Part shown: in pieces, positions 53,186 through 63,344 of the stretch
Layout: the number at the start of each line of letters is the position of its first letter
Position numbering within the stretch: position 1 is the stretch's first letter
Assembly (NCBI GenBank): GCA_015146655.1
Contig: VKHL01000110.1
Coordinates: forward strand, 34,728-98,727
Reading direction: 5' to 3'
Length of the DNA: 64,000 nt
Source of the DNA: Ochromonas danica
Lineage: Eukaryota; Sar; Chrysophyceae; Chromulinales; Chromulinaceae
Position numbers and translations under genes: made by a program
The notes under the pieces: generated by a model
What the model saw: the letters and a program-made list of their open reading frames with translations, nothing else
What the model was told of the DNA's origin: nothing
The model's database searches: none

Positions 53186-55564
53186 CTAATCTAGATAAAG
53201 CTGGCATATCTCTGTTGCTGTGGAAGTAATATGCTCCACAATTCGGCGGGCGTCGCTGGCATGGAAGAGAAGACAGAGATCGCCACAATCTTTGATTTTC
53301 TTCGCATCACTGGAAGTGCATTCTTCCCAGATCTCTTCCTTACTTGTACCTGGGGATGATGCCAAACTCTCGTTGCCAGATAATCTTCGAACACTAAGGT
53401 GTTCTTGAGCCACAAAGTCAGTCGCTTTTCCCCAAGAGCCAACTTTGATGGCTACAGTATTGGCAGTAACATTTTCGCTTGGCAAAGAAGAATTTGCGCT
53501 AGAATCGACACGCCCATAAGGGAGTTCTTGTCGCCTCTTTAAAATGGATTGGTTGTGCTTGATGACAATCTTCTGTACACGCTCTAGCGCTTGCTGTCCA
53601 GCCGAATCGTTATCCAGCAACAGTACTATGCTTCCAAATCCTTTTAAGAGTGTCGCTGCTAATAGAAGCTGCTGAATCGAAAGGGCTGTGCCCATACATG
53701 CCATGGCATGTCTAACACCAATCTCATGAAGAGAGATGACATCAAAATAGCCTTCCACAATGATTGCCAGGTGTTGTTGACTACAAGCTTCAGCAGCAAG
53801 GTGACTGCCAAAGAGCAGTTTCTTCTTCTCAAATACTGATGTACTAGGCGAGTTGATGTACTTTCCTTGACAGTCTTTATTCTCCAAGGACGTGTCAGTG
53901 GAAGAAGTACGATTCCGATGAATCGCTGTTATAGCTCGATTGACTTCATCTGGCAGTTCTCGCCCACCAAAGGCTACCACACGACCTTGAGGGTCAAAGA
54001 TAGGAACCATCAAACGATTGCGAAATCTGTCGTATAGACTATTATAATAGGAAGAATTCACTGCTAAACCAGCATCGACCACCTCTTGTTGTGAGAAGGC
54101 AGTTTTGCCAAGATTCGCGGATAAATTGGACAACAAGTATGTAGTTGCAGTATGGTCGCGAATGCGTAGCCAGTGCTCCATTGGCAACCCAGTAATGTGA
54201 TGAACTTTCTGTTGTATATGAGTGATCTGTGGAGATTCGGTACTATTATTATCTTCCTGAGCTTTACGAGCAAGAGCCTTCACAAACTTTGGCATAGGGG
54301 CGTATCCTAAACATGCTTAGTCAAAATAAGAGATAGATATTTAAGGAAAGAGAAGTGAGGGGCTGTAACTTCACCTAAACGAAAAGCTTTGGCGGTATTT
54401 ACAGAAATGCGTCTAGATTGCAGGTATTCTCTCACCGGAGCCGCTATGGGATCCTGAGTATCAATAACGAACTGTATATAAGAGAAACACTTGAAGGAAA
54501 CAAGCAAGCACACTTGATTGACTTACCATGAACAATCTGGAGAAATAATATGTCGCACCCAGCTCTAAAGCAGACAGGATTTGACTATTGTTGGCTATAG
54601 ACGTGCTTGCCATTGACTCGTCCAAACTGTAGTTTGCTCCATCAATAGAGGAATTAATTCCTTTAGCAGCTTGGATAGTATTCTTGGCCATAGTCGAAGA
54701 GCTTCTTGCTTTACTACCAGTAGTTTCACTACTACCACTAATACTACCACGTTTCTCTGCTATTGGAGCAATGGTAGTGGTAGAGGAAGTGGCTGTCTTT
54801 CGTGCTGAACGTATTCGTATTGGCTGTAGAGACACAGACCGAAGAGGTCGAGACACTTCCTCCAGCCAACTACCATAAGGAACACCACAAATCATAAGCA
54901 CAAAGTGAATGAGAGAGAGCACTACTTAATATCAGAATAAATGGCAATAACAGTACCTGTCCAGTGCGTCGTCACTATCCATTAAAGAAGCAACTTTATA
55001 ATAAATCTCACTTTCTGACAGATGAAGCTTGTGAGAAAGAAACTTTAAAAAGTTACCACTGACATGACATGTGAAGCAGTAGTAGTATCCTGGTCCCTCA
55101 TTGATGAGCATAGAGGGATTATGGTCATTATGGAAAGGACAGACACACCTCACTCTATCATCATCTCCTCGTAAATCAACTAGGTCTAGAAAGTAATTCA
55201 TAACTCCAGATAAGGAGACTTTTTGTTTGATTTCTTCTATCATGATATTGGTTGGCTTCATACGAGGAGGAGACCAAGGTGAGGCTGGTGGGAGTGTGGG
55301 GAGAGAAGTGGTAGTCGGTGGAGCGGGAGACAAAGTTGATGATGACGATGTTGTCCATAGTGGTAGAGGAGAGGCAGTAGATGGAGAAAGAGGCGAAGGT
55401 GGTTGTAGTAGTGGCGGTGGTGGTGGTGTTGCTTGTGGTGGATGATGTGGAGGAGAAGGACTGACCAGCAGCTGAGAGGAGAGACCACAGGTACTGACTC
55501 CATAGAGGGTGAACAGAAGCCAAGTGAAGTGACTAAACTGAAAGAAAGATACTCCTTGCATCAT
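53186..55564 (-). CDS. DnaG-type DNA primase, organelle-targeted (probably plastid)
   Basis: Four exons (55564-54957, 54869-54527, 54471-54375, 54306-53186) join in frame to 722 residues. It makes RNA primers for organelle DNA replication. MMQGVSFFQFSHFTWLLFTL is a signal-peptide-like start, followed by a long Ser/Thr/Pro-rich leader. The CHC2-type zinc motif is CPFHNDHNPS...CFTCHVSG. The catalytic core has AKAFRLGYAP (split by intron 3) and RNRLMVPIFDPQGRVVAFGG. The TOPRIM domain shows IIVEGYFDVISLHEIGV and LLLDNDSAGQQALERV, with the metal-binding Glu and Asp residues. A low-complexity insert lies in exon 2. The helicase-binding C-terminal domain of bacterial DnaG is not evident. Plastid rather than mitochondrial targeting is inferred from the leader. 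Confidence 0.9.
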
Positions 55565-55863
55565 CTACTTCACTCAATTTCAGTTTAAAACCAATGCTGG
55601 TCAAAAACCAGATGGGCACTCAACTCGAATAAACGCCCTCACAGCAGATAAAAACTGTCTATTGATTCCATGGATTCCATGGAACAGTCGATAGCTTTGT
55701 GATCCATCATCTCTGTCCTCCTGGCTTTCTTCTTCACATTTGAATTACATCGTCTTCGACCTGCTCTGACCACTCATTTTTAGAACAGTTTAACTCTCTT
55801 TAGAGAGATATTGACCCCATATTTTGACCCTAACCCTACAGAGAGTGTTGGTATAGTAGAGTC

Positions 55864-56848
55864 ATGTTACGAAATATCATCATTTTAGCATCTAGTGGTC
55901 TAGTCTTGTTCTCCAAAGAGTATGCCAATTCCATCGCACAACCTCGTCTAGTAGGTTCTCTCATGACTGCCATCATTGAATTTGGTCAACAGACTACAGG
56001 CATGGGAGTGTCATTCATTGATCTGTCTCACATCTCCATCGCGATCGTCTGCAATGACAATGTCAAAATATTTTGTGCACTTTTCTATGATCGACAAGAT
56101 GGACAACATTTTGGTCGTTTACTATGTAGTGAGATCTTAAACGCCTTTGTTCAAGATTATTCTTCTGAATTTGCTCAATTTGGTTTGAATTTGAGAGATT
56201 TCCGTGGATTTCATCGAAAACTGCCAAAAGTCATTATCTATGCGGTACGGCCTGTCCTCAGTCATTTAGAGTCTTTCCATGCTATTAAGAAAGCTATCCT
56301 AGTGAGAGATTATGAAGTCATTGATACTCAACGAGATAGACTAGATGACTTTGCTATCTTATCAACATTACCTATTCTCATTGAACTAGCAGGAGAGGTA
56401 GCTATCATAGGGAATGACCACTTAGAAAGCTTATCCATTGACACTATCTCTGGAGGGCAAGAAGGTGAAGAAGAAGGAGAAGAAGGAGAATGTGTCACAA
56501 TCTGGCGGATTCGAGAGAAGGTCTTCTTAGTTTGTGTTTTGGATAAGAAGCATCCGTTAGAAGAATATGCTGAAGCCTTGGAAGAAGCATTGGAGATCAT
56601 CGAACAAAGTGAGTGTTTTCCTTCTGTTCTCCTTTTCTGTTCATATCATACTATATACTATATCCATACCATGCTACTATTCATACTATGATATGGTAGA
56701 GTGATGGTGCTAGTGGTGTGCGTGCGTGTGTGTGCGTGTGCGTGTGTGGATTATGGACTAATGGTGGTGGTTGATTGTTGTTGTTATTGTTGTTATTGTT
56801 GTTTTAGTTGGTATCCTGCAAGAAGATATTCAATTGAATGCTCGTTAA
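55864..56848 (+). CDS. longin/roadblock-like protein, unknown
   Basis: Exon 55864-56608 joins 56808-56848 across a 199-nt intron to give 261 residues. The start (MLRNIIILASSGLVLFSKEY) and the following strands (GVSFIDLSHISIAIVCND, VKIFCALFYDRQDGQHFGRL) resemble the longin/roadblock fold of trafficking proteins, in which a beta strand of this kind opens the domain and small helices follow (LLCSEILNAFVQDYSSEFAQ). A second half repeats a similar pattern, with an acidic loop (EGEEEGEEGE) around residue 205. It may be a small GTPase regulator or adaptor subunit. I could not name the family with confidence. The intron holds GTGCGTGTG and TTGTTATTG simple repeats. Confidence 0.5.
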
Positions 56849-57313
56849 ATCTGCTGTCACATCCAGACTTCACAGGAGACATCCTTCAAGTAGTAGACTA
56901 GTAGTAGTCCTTGTCATTGTTATAGTAACTGTGTTGTAGTAGACGAGATAGTCTAGTGTGAGTGAGTGAGTGAGTGGTGACGAAGAAGAAGACGAAGATC
57001 CGTTTCTCCTGCTCTTGTTGTTGTTGATATTGTACTGTAGATATAAAGACAAGATGGCAAATCATCATCTCCAATAGTAGTGAAATTTCTCCATTGCATG
57101 TGATTGTTATTAGACTATCAATACAAAGAATGAAACTTTGCAACCATGAGTAGTCCAAATTAATCATTTTTACACCTCCCACAACAGCCAATCTCTCCCT
57201 CAGACTGCAGCACTATTGAAGCACTATTAGTCTGTTGTCCACAGCTACTGTACTACATTGGTCATATCTACCACATAGTACAGTATAGTATAGTATACTG
57301 CCAAACAACATCA
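56849..57313. other. intergenic, convergent
   Basis: This 465-bp gap lies between the 3' ends of the longin-like gene (+) and the VOC gene (-). It has GTAGTAGACTAGTAGTAGTCC at 56890-56910, GAGTGAGTGAGTGAG near 56960 and GTATAGTATAGTATACTG near 57283. No gene was recognised. Confidence 0.4.
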
Positions 57314-58665
57314 TCAAGAAGTAGCAGAAGGGGAAGGAGGTGGATGGATATAAAGCAGATAGCCACTGGGATCTTTCAATCTCAAGGTTCCATCACTTTC
57401 CTCATGGAATTCCTATTATATCATAGTATAGGGTATAGAGCATAGTATGTGAGAGAGACAGCATCAGACCATATATATGTAATATACTGTAGTAAAATAA
57501 CCATATATGTCTTACCATAGAGCGAGCTGACAGTCTCTCAAGGATGGAAGCCAAGTCTTCTTTACTTTTAGCAGTGAAATGTAGACTTTGTAAAGCATTG
57601 CCCATCTTCACTCTCTTGTCAGTGCCATACATATAGAGCAACTCAATGACAAGACCACTCTTCTCTCCCTCTTCACCCTACACACATACCCACAGCCACA
57701 CATGTACACACACAGTCACATATATACACACATAGACATATATACACATAGTCATGTTTATATGGTCACTGTAGCTGGAGGAGGACGATCTAATCTTACC
57801 ACTAAAGCCATGAAAGAGGCTTCTCGAGGACGATTGTTTACATTAGATCTCTTGCGGAACATAGTCAATCCTATGACATCCGTATAGAAGGCAATGCTCT
57901 TATCCAAATCCAACACTTTCAAGATGACCTTGACGTAAGGATTGTCAAGAGGTGCTTCTTCTGTGACTTCAATACCAAAGCCATTAGGGTCTAGTAAGTG
58001 ACTATATCTCACAGGGATCTGCTTCATCTCGTCCTCGTCTGGGATAAGTGATGCTCCTACAGAGTAATCATCTAATGGGCGAGCTATACTAGCCTTAAGA
58101 GACAGTGCAGTGTCGATAAGAGGTGCAGCGGAAGGCAAAGAGAGTCCAATGCCACTGTATCCCTGCAGGACAGGAAGGAGGAGGAGGAGGAGGAGGTATA
58201 AGGTGTAAGTGAGTGAGATTGGAGCAGTTGCAGAGCAGAAGAGAAGTGTGATGGCCTTACCATGCCAGCATTGTACTCGTCTTCTAGAGGGGTGGGTTGC
58301 CATGGTACAGGGTCAATGGAGAGTCTTCCAGGCAGGAGGTGGATCTTCCCGTCTGTCCACACCTTCTCCAGCACTTGCTCGTAGAAGGTGAGGTAGGAGT
58401 CAACCTGGGGGACAGCCAGGGAGATCGAGGATAGATGAGCTTGAGCCTGGCTAGCCATCATCATAGGCTGTGAGCGCTGCAATGGCCAGGCTGTGTGTGC
58501 AAGACAAAAGACATGTTGTTGTTATGGTGGTGGAAGTGATATTTTCACATACTAACAGAGCTGAGGGAGAAAGAAGAAAGAGAATTTCTTACCTCGTCTA
58601 GCTCCTCTATGAACAAAAGAACTAACAGATAGAAGAACAGACAGCAAGACTAGACAGCACAACAT
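57314..58665 (-). CDS. plastid-type VOC superfamily (glyoxalase-like) protein
   Basis: Five exons (58665-58593, 58490-58261, 58162-57800, 57677-57516, 57412-57314) join in frame to 308 residues. MLCCLVLLSVLLSVSSFVHR is a signal peptide ending SSF, consistent with an AF/SF-type complex plastid leader. Two related VOC halves follow. The first contains LSSISLAVPQVDSYLTFYEQ. The second contains VKVILKVLDLDKSIAFYTDV, MGNALQSLHFTAKSKEDL and LKDPSGYLLYIHP, as in glyoxalase I and related dioxygenases. Metal ligands of true glyoxalase I are His/Gln and Glu; the second half has a plausible His in LHFTAK and Glu in VIELLY, but assignment is uncertain. It may detoxify methylglyoxal or be a VOC paralogue of other function. 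It is divergent from the permease gene at 58925. Confidence 0.8.
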
Positions 58666-58924
58666 GATTGCCAACTAGTGAGAGGGCAATACCTTTCTGA
58701 CCAAAACAGCATTGACAAAGACACACCAATCCATGCAGGAGCCAACCTTCCAGATATCCAGATTCTGGCACTCTGGGAAACGCGTTTATTATCCAACGGA
58801 ACTCTGCGGCAAAAATAGTTTTTCTCTCCAACCACCCTCCAGCCATGCAACCAGCACAAACAAAATAGTTCAGCTGAATTAAATAGACTAATAGAATTAA
58901 ATAGCCTTTTGTATATCTGATCTG

Positions 58925-60670
58925 ATGTCAAGCAAGTCTACTGATGAAGCAGAGGAGCCCATGAGGCAACTGGTGACTCATAAGGCCACCTTTACAGAGC
59001 TTGTCTTCTTTGGCTTGTTGGTCTTTGGAAAGGTCTTCTCCTTCTGGACCATGGGCTTCTCTATGGGCTACTGGCAGTTCCTAATCAGTCTCTCTCTAGC
59101 CTGTGTGACTTACCTATGCTTCGCTAGCAGTGTGGCAGAGATGAGTTCTATCCTGCCCTTCTCTGGTGGCTCCTATGGCTATGTGCGCTGTGTGCTGGGC
59201 CCCTTCCTGGGCTTTATCGTCGGTCTCTTTGAGTCCTTAGAGTACATCATGTTCCTCTCCTCCACTCTGGTAGATGTTGGTCTACTATTGGGTAGTTTGT
59301 TACACAGTGGCCAAAATCTCCAACCGCTCTACTGGCTGCTGTTCCATCTGCTCGCCATTCCAGCACATTTGATGGGTGGTTCACTCTTTTGGCGTGTGAG
59401 TATGTTCCTCTCGCTTTGGCTGGTTGGCATTTTAGTAGTCTACCTTCTCGCCTCGGCGGTGCGTGCTGATCCCATGCCATCGACAGACTTGACAGCGCAC
59501 CCCTCAGCCACTTTGCACTTCTACTCCTCTGCAGGCTGGTGCTTCAAGGGATTAGAGGTTCTCACACTCACTTGTGAACACACTTCGGAACCAGCAAAGC
59601 GCGTGCCACGTGCAATGGTCTCGTCGGCAGCGATCATGGCAGTGCTCTTACTCTCCACATTCGCAGCCATGGGCAGCTTGCCACCTGGTCCGGAAATATT
59701 GAAGAGCAGTTTGATGCCGTTTGCACAGAGCATGGAGGAGGCTTTAAGAGGTTCACAAACCCTTGTTCATCTCTTACTTCTACCTGCTCTGCTAGGCACT
59801 GTGCACTGCTTTCTGTTTGCAGCTAGTCAACAACTACGAGCTATGGCCTGCTCTGGCCTTGTCCCTGCTGACCTAAAGCAACCTTGGGTATCTGTGGTTG
59901 CTGTTTGTACTCTCTCGTTGTGTGTGGAGCTCTCGCTCTTCTATAGTCAGCCTTCATCTTATCGATCCGTACTTTTCTCTTTGGCTATGTTAGCTGCTAT
60001 TCCCGTCTACATCTGTCTCATGGTCTCATATTGTATCTATTCCACCAAGTTCTCTGGCTTAGATCGCTTCTATCGCAGTCCTGTTGGACAGTATGGCGCT
60101 TTCTTTGCCATTGGTGCCTTCGCCATCTCCGCACTCACACTCATCGCCTTCCCAAAAGAGAGAACCATTTCTACGACTTTCTTTTGCGTCTGGACTAGTC
60201 TAGCTGTGGCGTACTATTTCCGAGTGGCTGAAAGTAGACAGTGCTTCTCGCGTGAGGAGCAGTTGCGCTTCTTTCGCATTTACATCTCCAATATCACGCG
60301 GAAGCAACGATTGGCCAGACAGCGTTCAAAGCTGTCCACGAGGTCTTTACGTAACTTTCTCAAAGCGGTAGTTCGTAATCGTGCTGGTGCTGCTTATATC
60401 TATCCTTCTGCTTTGCAAAGTGTGTTTACATCACGGCGTGAAGGCTTTGCCACTGCGGCAGATGACACTCCCTCGGAGCGTCTCAGTGTTGGAACAGTTG
60501 TTCCTGAAGAAATTATACACCATCATCCTGTTCAAAGACGCCCGATGCAGCAAGTGCGTGATGACAGTTATACCCTGATTCAGACTTTTGGAGCTTGTCA
60601 AGAATGTGAAGAACCACAAGCTTGTCAAGAAGAAATGCCGTCGTTGGTCTCAATGTCGGTAGCTGAATGA
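58925..60670 (+). CDS. APC-superfamily amino acid/polyamine permease-like transporter
   Basis: A single exon encodes 581 residues with about twelve membrane segments. The first segment region (FFGLLVFGKVFSFWTMGFSM) follows a short acidic N-terminus. PFSGGSYGYVRCVLGPFLGF is the conserved loop after TM3 of APC transporters. ALIAF- and VPRAMVSSAAIMAVLLLSTF-type segments and CEHTSEPAKRVPRAM correspond to the E-x-x-x-P-x-K-x-x-P-R-A motif of the family. The layout is close to bacterial ethanolamine permeases and fungal and algal relatives. The cytosolic C-terminus is long (about 130 residues), basic and then Cys/Glu-rich (ACQECEEPQACQEE). The substrate cannot be deduced. Codon use is richer in GC than in nearby genes. 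Confidence 0.85.
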   Translation: MSSKSTDEAEEPMRQLVTHKATFTELVFFGLLVFGKVFSFWTMGFSMGYWQFLISLSLACVTYLCFASSVAEMSSILPFSGGSYGYVRCVLGPFLGFIVGLFESLEYIMFLSSTLVDVGLLLGSLLHSGQNLQPLYWLLFHLLAIPAHLMGGSLFWRVSMFLSLWLVGILVVYLLASAVRADPMPSTDLTAHPSATLHFYSSAGWCFKGLEVLTLTCEHTSEPAKRVPRAMVSSAAIMAVLLLSTFAAMGSLPPGPEILKSSLMPFAQSMEEALRGSQTLVHLLLLPALLGTVHCFLFAASQQLRAMACSGLVPADLKQPWVSVVAVCTLSLCVELSLFYSQPSSYRSVLFSLAMLAAIPVYICLMVSYCIYSTKFSGLDRFYRSPVGQYGAFFAIGAFAISALTLIAFPKERTISTTFFCVWTSLAVAYYFRVAESRQCFSREEQLRFFRIYISNITRKQRLARQRSKLSTRSLRNFLKAVVRNRAGAAYIYPSALQSVFTSRREGFATAADDTPSERLSVGTVVPEEIIHHHPVQRRPMQQVRDDSYTLIQTFGACQECEEPQACQEEMPSLVSMSVAE

Positions 60671-60835
60671 TCCTTCTCTGCTAACGATTTTCTATCATGA
60701 TTAGTGCTTTTCATCCTTTTGTATGTATACACTTACAGTGTGTGGTAGTGTTTGGTTTCTGTGGCTTTCGTCCGTTCGATCATGTACCTGTCCTATTTCT
60801 GTTAGCATCCTTTCCAGTACTAGCCTAGTCTATGT

Positions 60836-60953
60836 TGTTTGTAGATGCTTCTGCTTTGTATTATTCCAAGTAATTATTCTGATGATGTATAATGTTGCTA
60901 GTTGTTGTGGTGTTTATTCCTTCTTGCCGATGGTTGACAGAAAGGCAGTCTAG
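60836..60953. repeat. diverged direct repeat, copy A
   Basis: The sequence TTTGTAGATGCTTCTGCT.. then GTATTATTCCAAGTAATTAT is repeated with changes at 61524-61622 (TTTGTAGATGCTTCTGCT.. AGTATTATTCTAAGTAATTAT), followed in both by TTATTCCTT(T)CTGCCRATRGTTG. The copies are about 690 bp apart, and the repeated region is about 100 bp. Confidence 0.75.
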
Positions 60954-61523
60954 AAAGAAAAGTCGGGCAAGAGCCAAGACAATAGTGAGATACTGCATGA
61001 TACGAAGTAAATTTAAACATATGCATATCATATTTTGCCTAAGTCTAATAGTCTAGCGAAACACTCTCAAATGTTGTCAACCATCATTTCATTTCCTTCA
61101 GATGAACTTGGTTAACGACTCATTTCATTACGACTTGGTTATCATTTTCAAAGGAGGTTCTTCAGCGTTTCAAACTGCGGTAATGATCACAGCGAGATGT
61201 GAACTTGAGTTTACTCAGAAACAGTGCCATGGCCCACGGCGAATTCCGCTATTCAACAAATGTCATCAAATTTCTGAATACTCTGACATTTTCCCTCATT
61301 TCATTTCCTTCCACTACAGGTCATACAAGCATCTGATCTTGGCACGGAAGGCGGCCAGTGCAGAAATACAATTGATATTGATATTTAAAAAAAGAACAGT
61401 GTGCTTCAAGAACATCCTCAGGCGGATGCACTCTGTTCGTATTCCATCACTACATGGATAAGTGTAAATGCTCAAATCTGAAGGATGCGTCTCAATTCTC
61501 TTAGCAGCCATTAAAGTGTGTTA

Positions 61524-61622
61524 TTTGTAGATGCTTCTGCTAAGTATTATTCTAAGTAATTATATTGAGGATAGTGTTACTATTCGTGGTAATTATTCCT
61601 TTCTGCCAATAGTTGGCACAAA
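61524..61622. repeat. diverged direct repeat, copy B
   Basis: Second copy of the element described at 60836-60953. It lies just downstream of the stop codon region of the PH-domain gene. It has no coding potential and no inverted ends were seen. Confidence 0.75.
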
Positions 61623-61730
61623 ATCGTCGTCGCTTTTCGACGATCACTCACGTGCCCAAAAAGAAAGGCCCTTCTCGCTCTCTGGAGACACTCTGGAGAG
61701 GAAATGATTGAAGATTCAGACAGCACGAGC

Positions 61731-63344
61731 CTAGACAGCAGCGAAATCGTCATCCTCATCTCGAAATGGTGTATACTGCTGACCCGCCGCATTCTTGGGA
61801 CTGGTCAGTGCAAAAGCTCGCCGGGTAGCAATAGGCTGTCCAGCATTCACTCGCTCGCTACTGACTTCTCCTTTCTCTTCTGCCTGTCGAGAACTATCTC
61901 CTTCCACTTCCGTGTGCTGATCTGGGTAAGACCCTGCCACAAAGTAGGCTGCACCTACAAGAAATGCAAAGCACTCAACTAACGAAGTTCCATAGACCCA
62001 CATGTCTAATCCATCATGTTCAGCTGCTGCTTGAAGAAAGAGCGCAAGGCAAGCAAAAGTGACCATGAAAGAACCCCAATAGAAGAACCATGACCCACCA
62101 AGCCAGTCGTTCAGGAAGTACTGATCGCGAGTGACTGGCGAGCAACAACAACACAAGTAACTAGCTACGATAGGCAGAATATCTTTGTGTGTCTAAACAA
62201 AAAACAATTGGTTACACAAGCGTAGGAGAAGAAGAATAGCAAGCGTTGTGATGTTGTTCACCTTGTCGCTGGGGTAGCAAGCACGCACGAACAGCAAACA
62301 TCCTAAAGTCGCAATGACGGCGAACACCAAGGCAATGATATAGAGAAGCCCGCCATAACCTGAAGTCAAGTAGAGGAAGATATAAGGAACGAAGGGCACA
62401 GTGGCCCCCACGAACAGCCAAGAAGCCAAGAGCTCATCGCTCTGCACATGGTACCAGGTGAAGAGAGGAGCCATGGGCGGATCTTCGTGAAATGCTCGCA
62501 CGAAGGCTAGGGATCCTAAAGTCGAGAAAAGACCTGATATCAACATGAACACCCAGGAGAGGATGAAGTCGGCATCGGAGAGCAAGGAGTCGTCATCATT
62601 GAAGACGTGGTCAAACTTGTTGGCAATAACTACACCGCTAGTGATTATAACACCCGCAGAACCCCAGACAAACCACCATGATCCATGGATGAGGTCATTG
62701 GATAGTAAAACAGGCAAATAATGGAAGGCGCCTCGTTTGGCTAAGATTCGTTCACGTCGACTGCGCTGATCGTAGCGATCCATAGCCAATGATACAGCAC
62801 GGCGCATGACCGACTGGTTACTACGAAGAATATTTAAGATACGCCTCTTCTTTATTGTCTCCAAGTTCTTTTGCATGATGTCACGTCTATTATCGGTGAT
62901 GTTATGCTTGGTAGCGATTTGTCGAAGTAGTGCAAGGAAGGGATCGACCTCTTGCTCTGACAGGATGCAGCGGAAGTAAGACTCAACATGATCCAACGTA
63001 TGGCACTTGACCACTAGACCGTACTCAACAGTTGCTGATGCGCCCACATCCTCATCAGCCATCAGTGTCACTTCGATCTCATCCAGCAAAAACTGCTTGT
63101 GACGTGGACATTTCTCGTTAGTTGGGTCGGAAAGTGCAAGACTAGGTCTGGAATAGCTTAAAATACCATCACGAGTGATCCGTACACAGCGTTTAGTCCA
63201 AGCTTTCCAAACTAAAGCGAAACGGAGCTTACGTTCCCGCAAGGCTGAGAACATTATCTCTTGCTCATAGAGAAAGTGTGACGATTGAGAGGAAGAAGAT
63301 GAAGATGAAGGTGGAGATAAGTTAACAGTAAGAGGGTTTTCCAT
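61731..63344 (-). CDS. PH-like domain protein with multiple membrane segments (YrhK-like)
   Basis: Two exons (63344-62262 and 62192-61731) joined across a 69-nt intron encode 514 residues. The N-terminal 40 are Ser-rich. Residues about 30-160 resemble a pleckstrin homology domain (LVWKAWTKRCVRITRDGILS, an FLLDEIEVTL strand, YFRCILSEQEVDPFLALLRQ as final helix). A basic linker follows (TIKKRRILNILRSNQSVMRR). The rest has two or three copies of a membrane unit that begins with a GSWWFVWGS motif and repeats as NDWLGGSWFFYWGSFMVTF, similar to the YrhK domain, with about ten hydrophobic segments in total. The C-terminal tail is charged. PH domains bind phosphoinositides, so the protein may be recruited to or controlled at a specific membrane. 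The function is unknown. Confidence 0.7.

Larger units (their letters stand above)
60671..61730. other. intergenic, convergent, with a diverged direct repeat
   Basis: This 1060-bp gap separates the permease gene (+) and the PH-domain gene (-). A direct repeat lies at about 60836-60953 and 61524-61622. One 119-codon frame (61102-61461, +) has no recognisable features and unusual composition, so it was not called. TAATAGTCTAG occurs near 61048. Confidence 0.5.

Noticed and set aside
55258-55523. His/Ser/Thr-rich minus frames in the primase leader region
   Set aside because: Low-complexity shadows of the Ser/Pro-rich leader; no independent support.
55831-55841. CCCTAACCCT, telomere-like sequence
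   Set aside because: Less than two copies; not enough for an interstitial telomere repeat.
61102-61461. 119-codon + frame in the 60671-61730 gap
   Set aside because: It begins with ATG, but composition is irregular, no motif is recognised, and flanking repeats suggest non-coding sequence.
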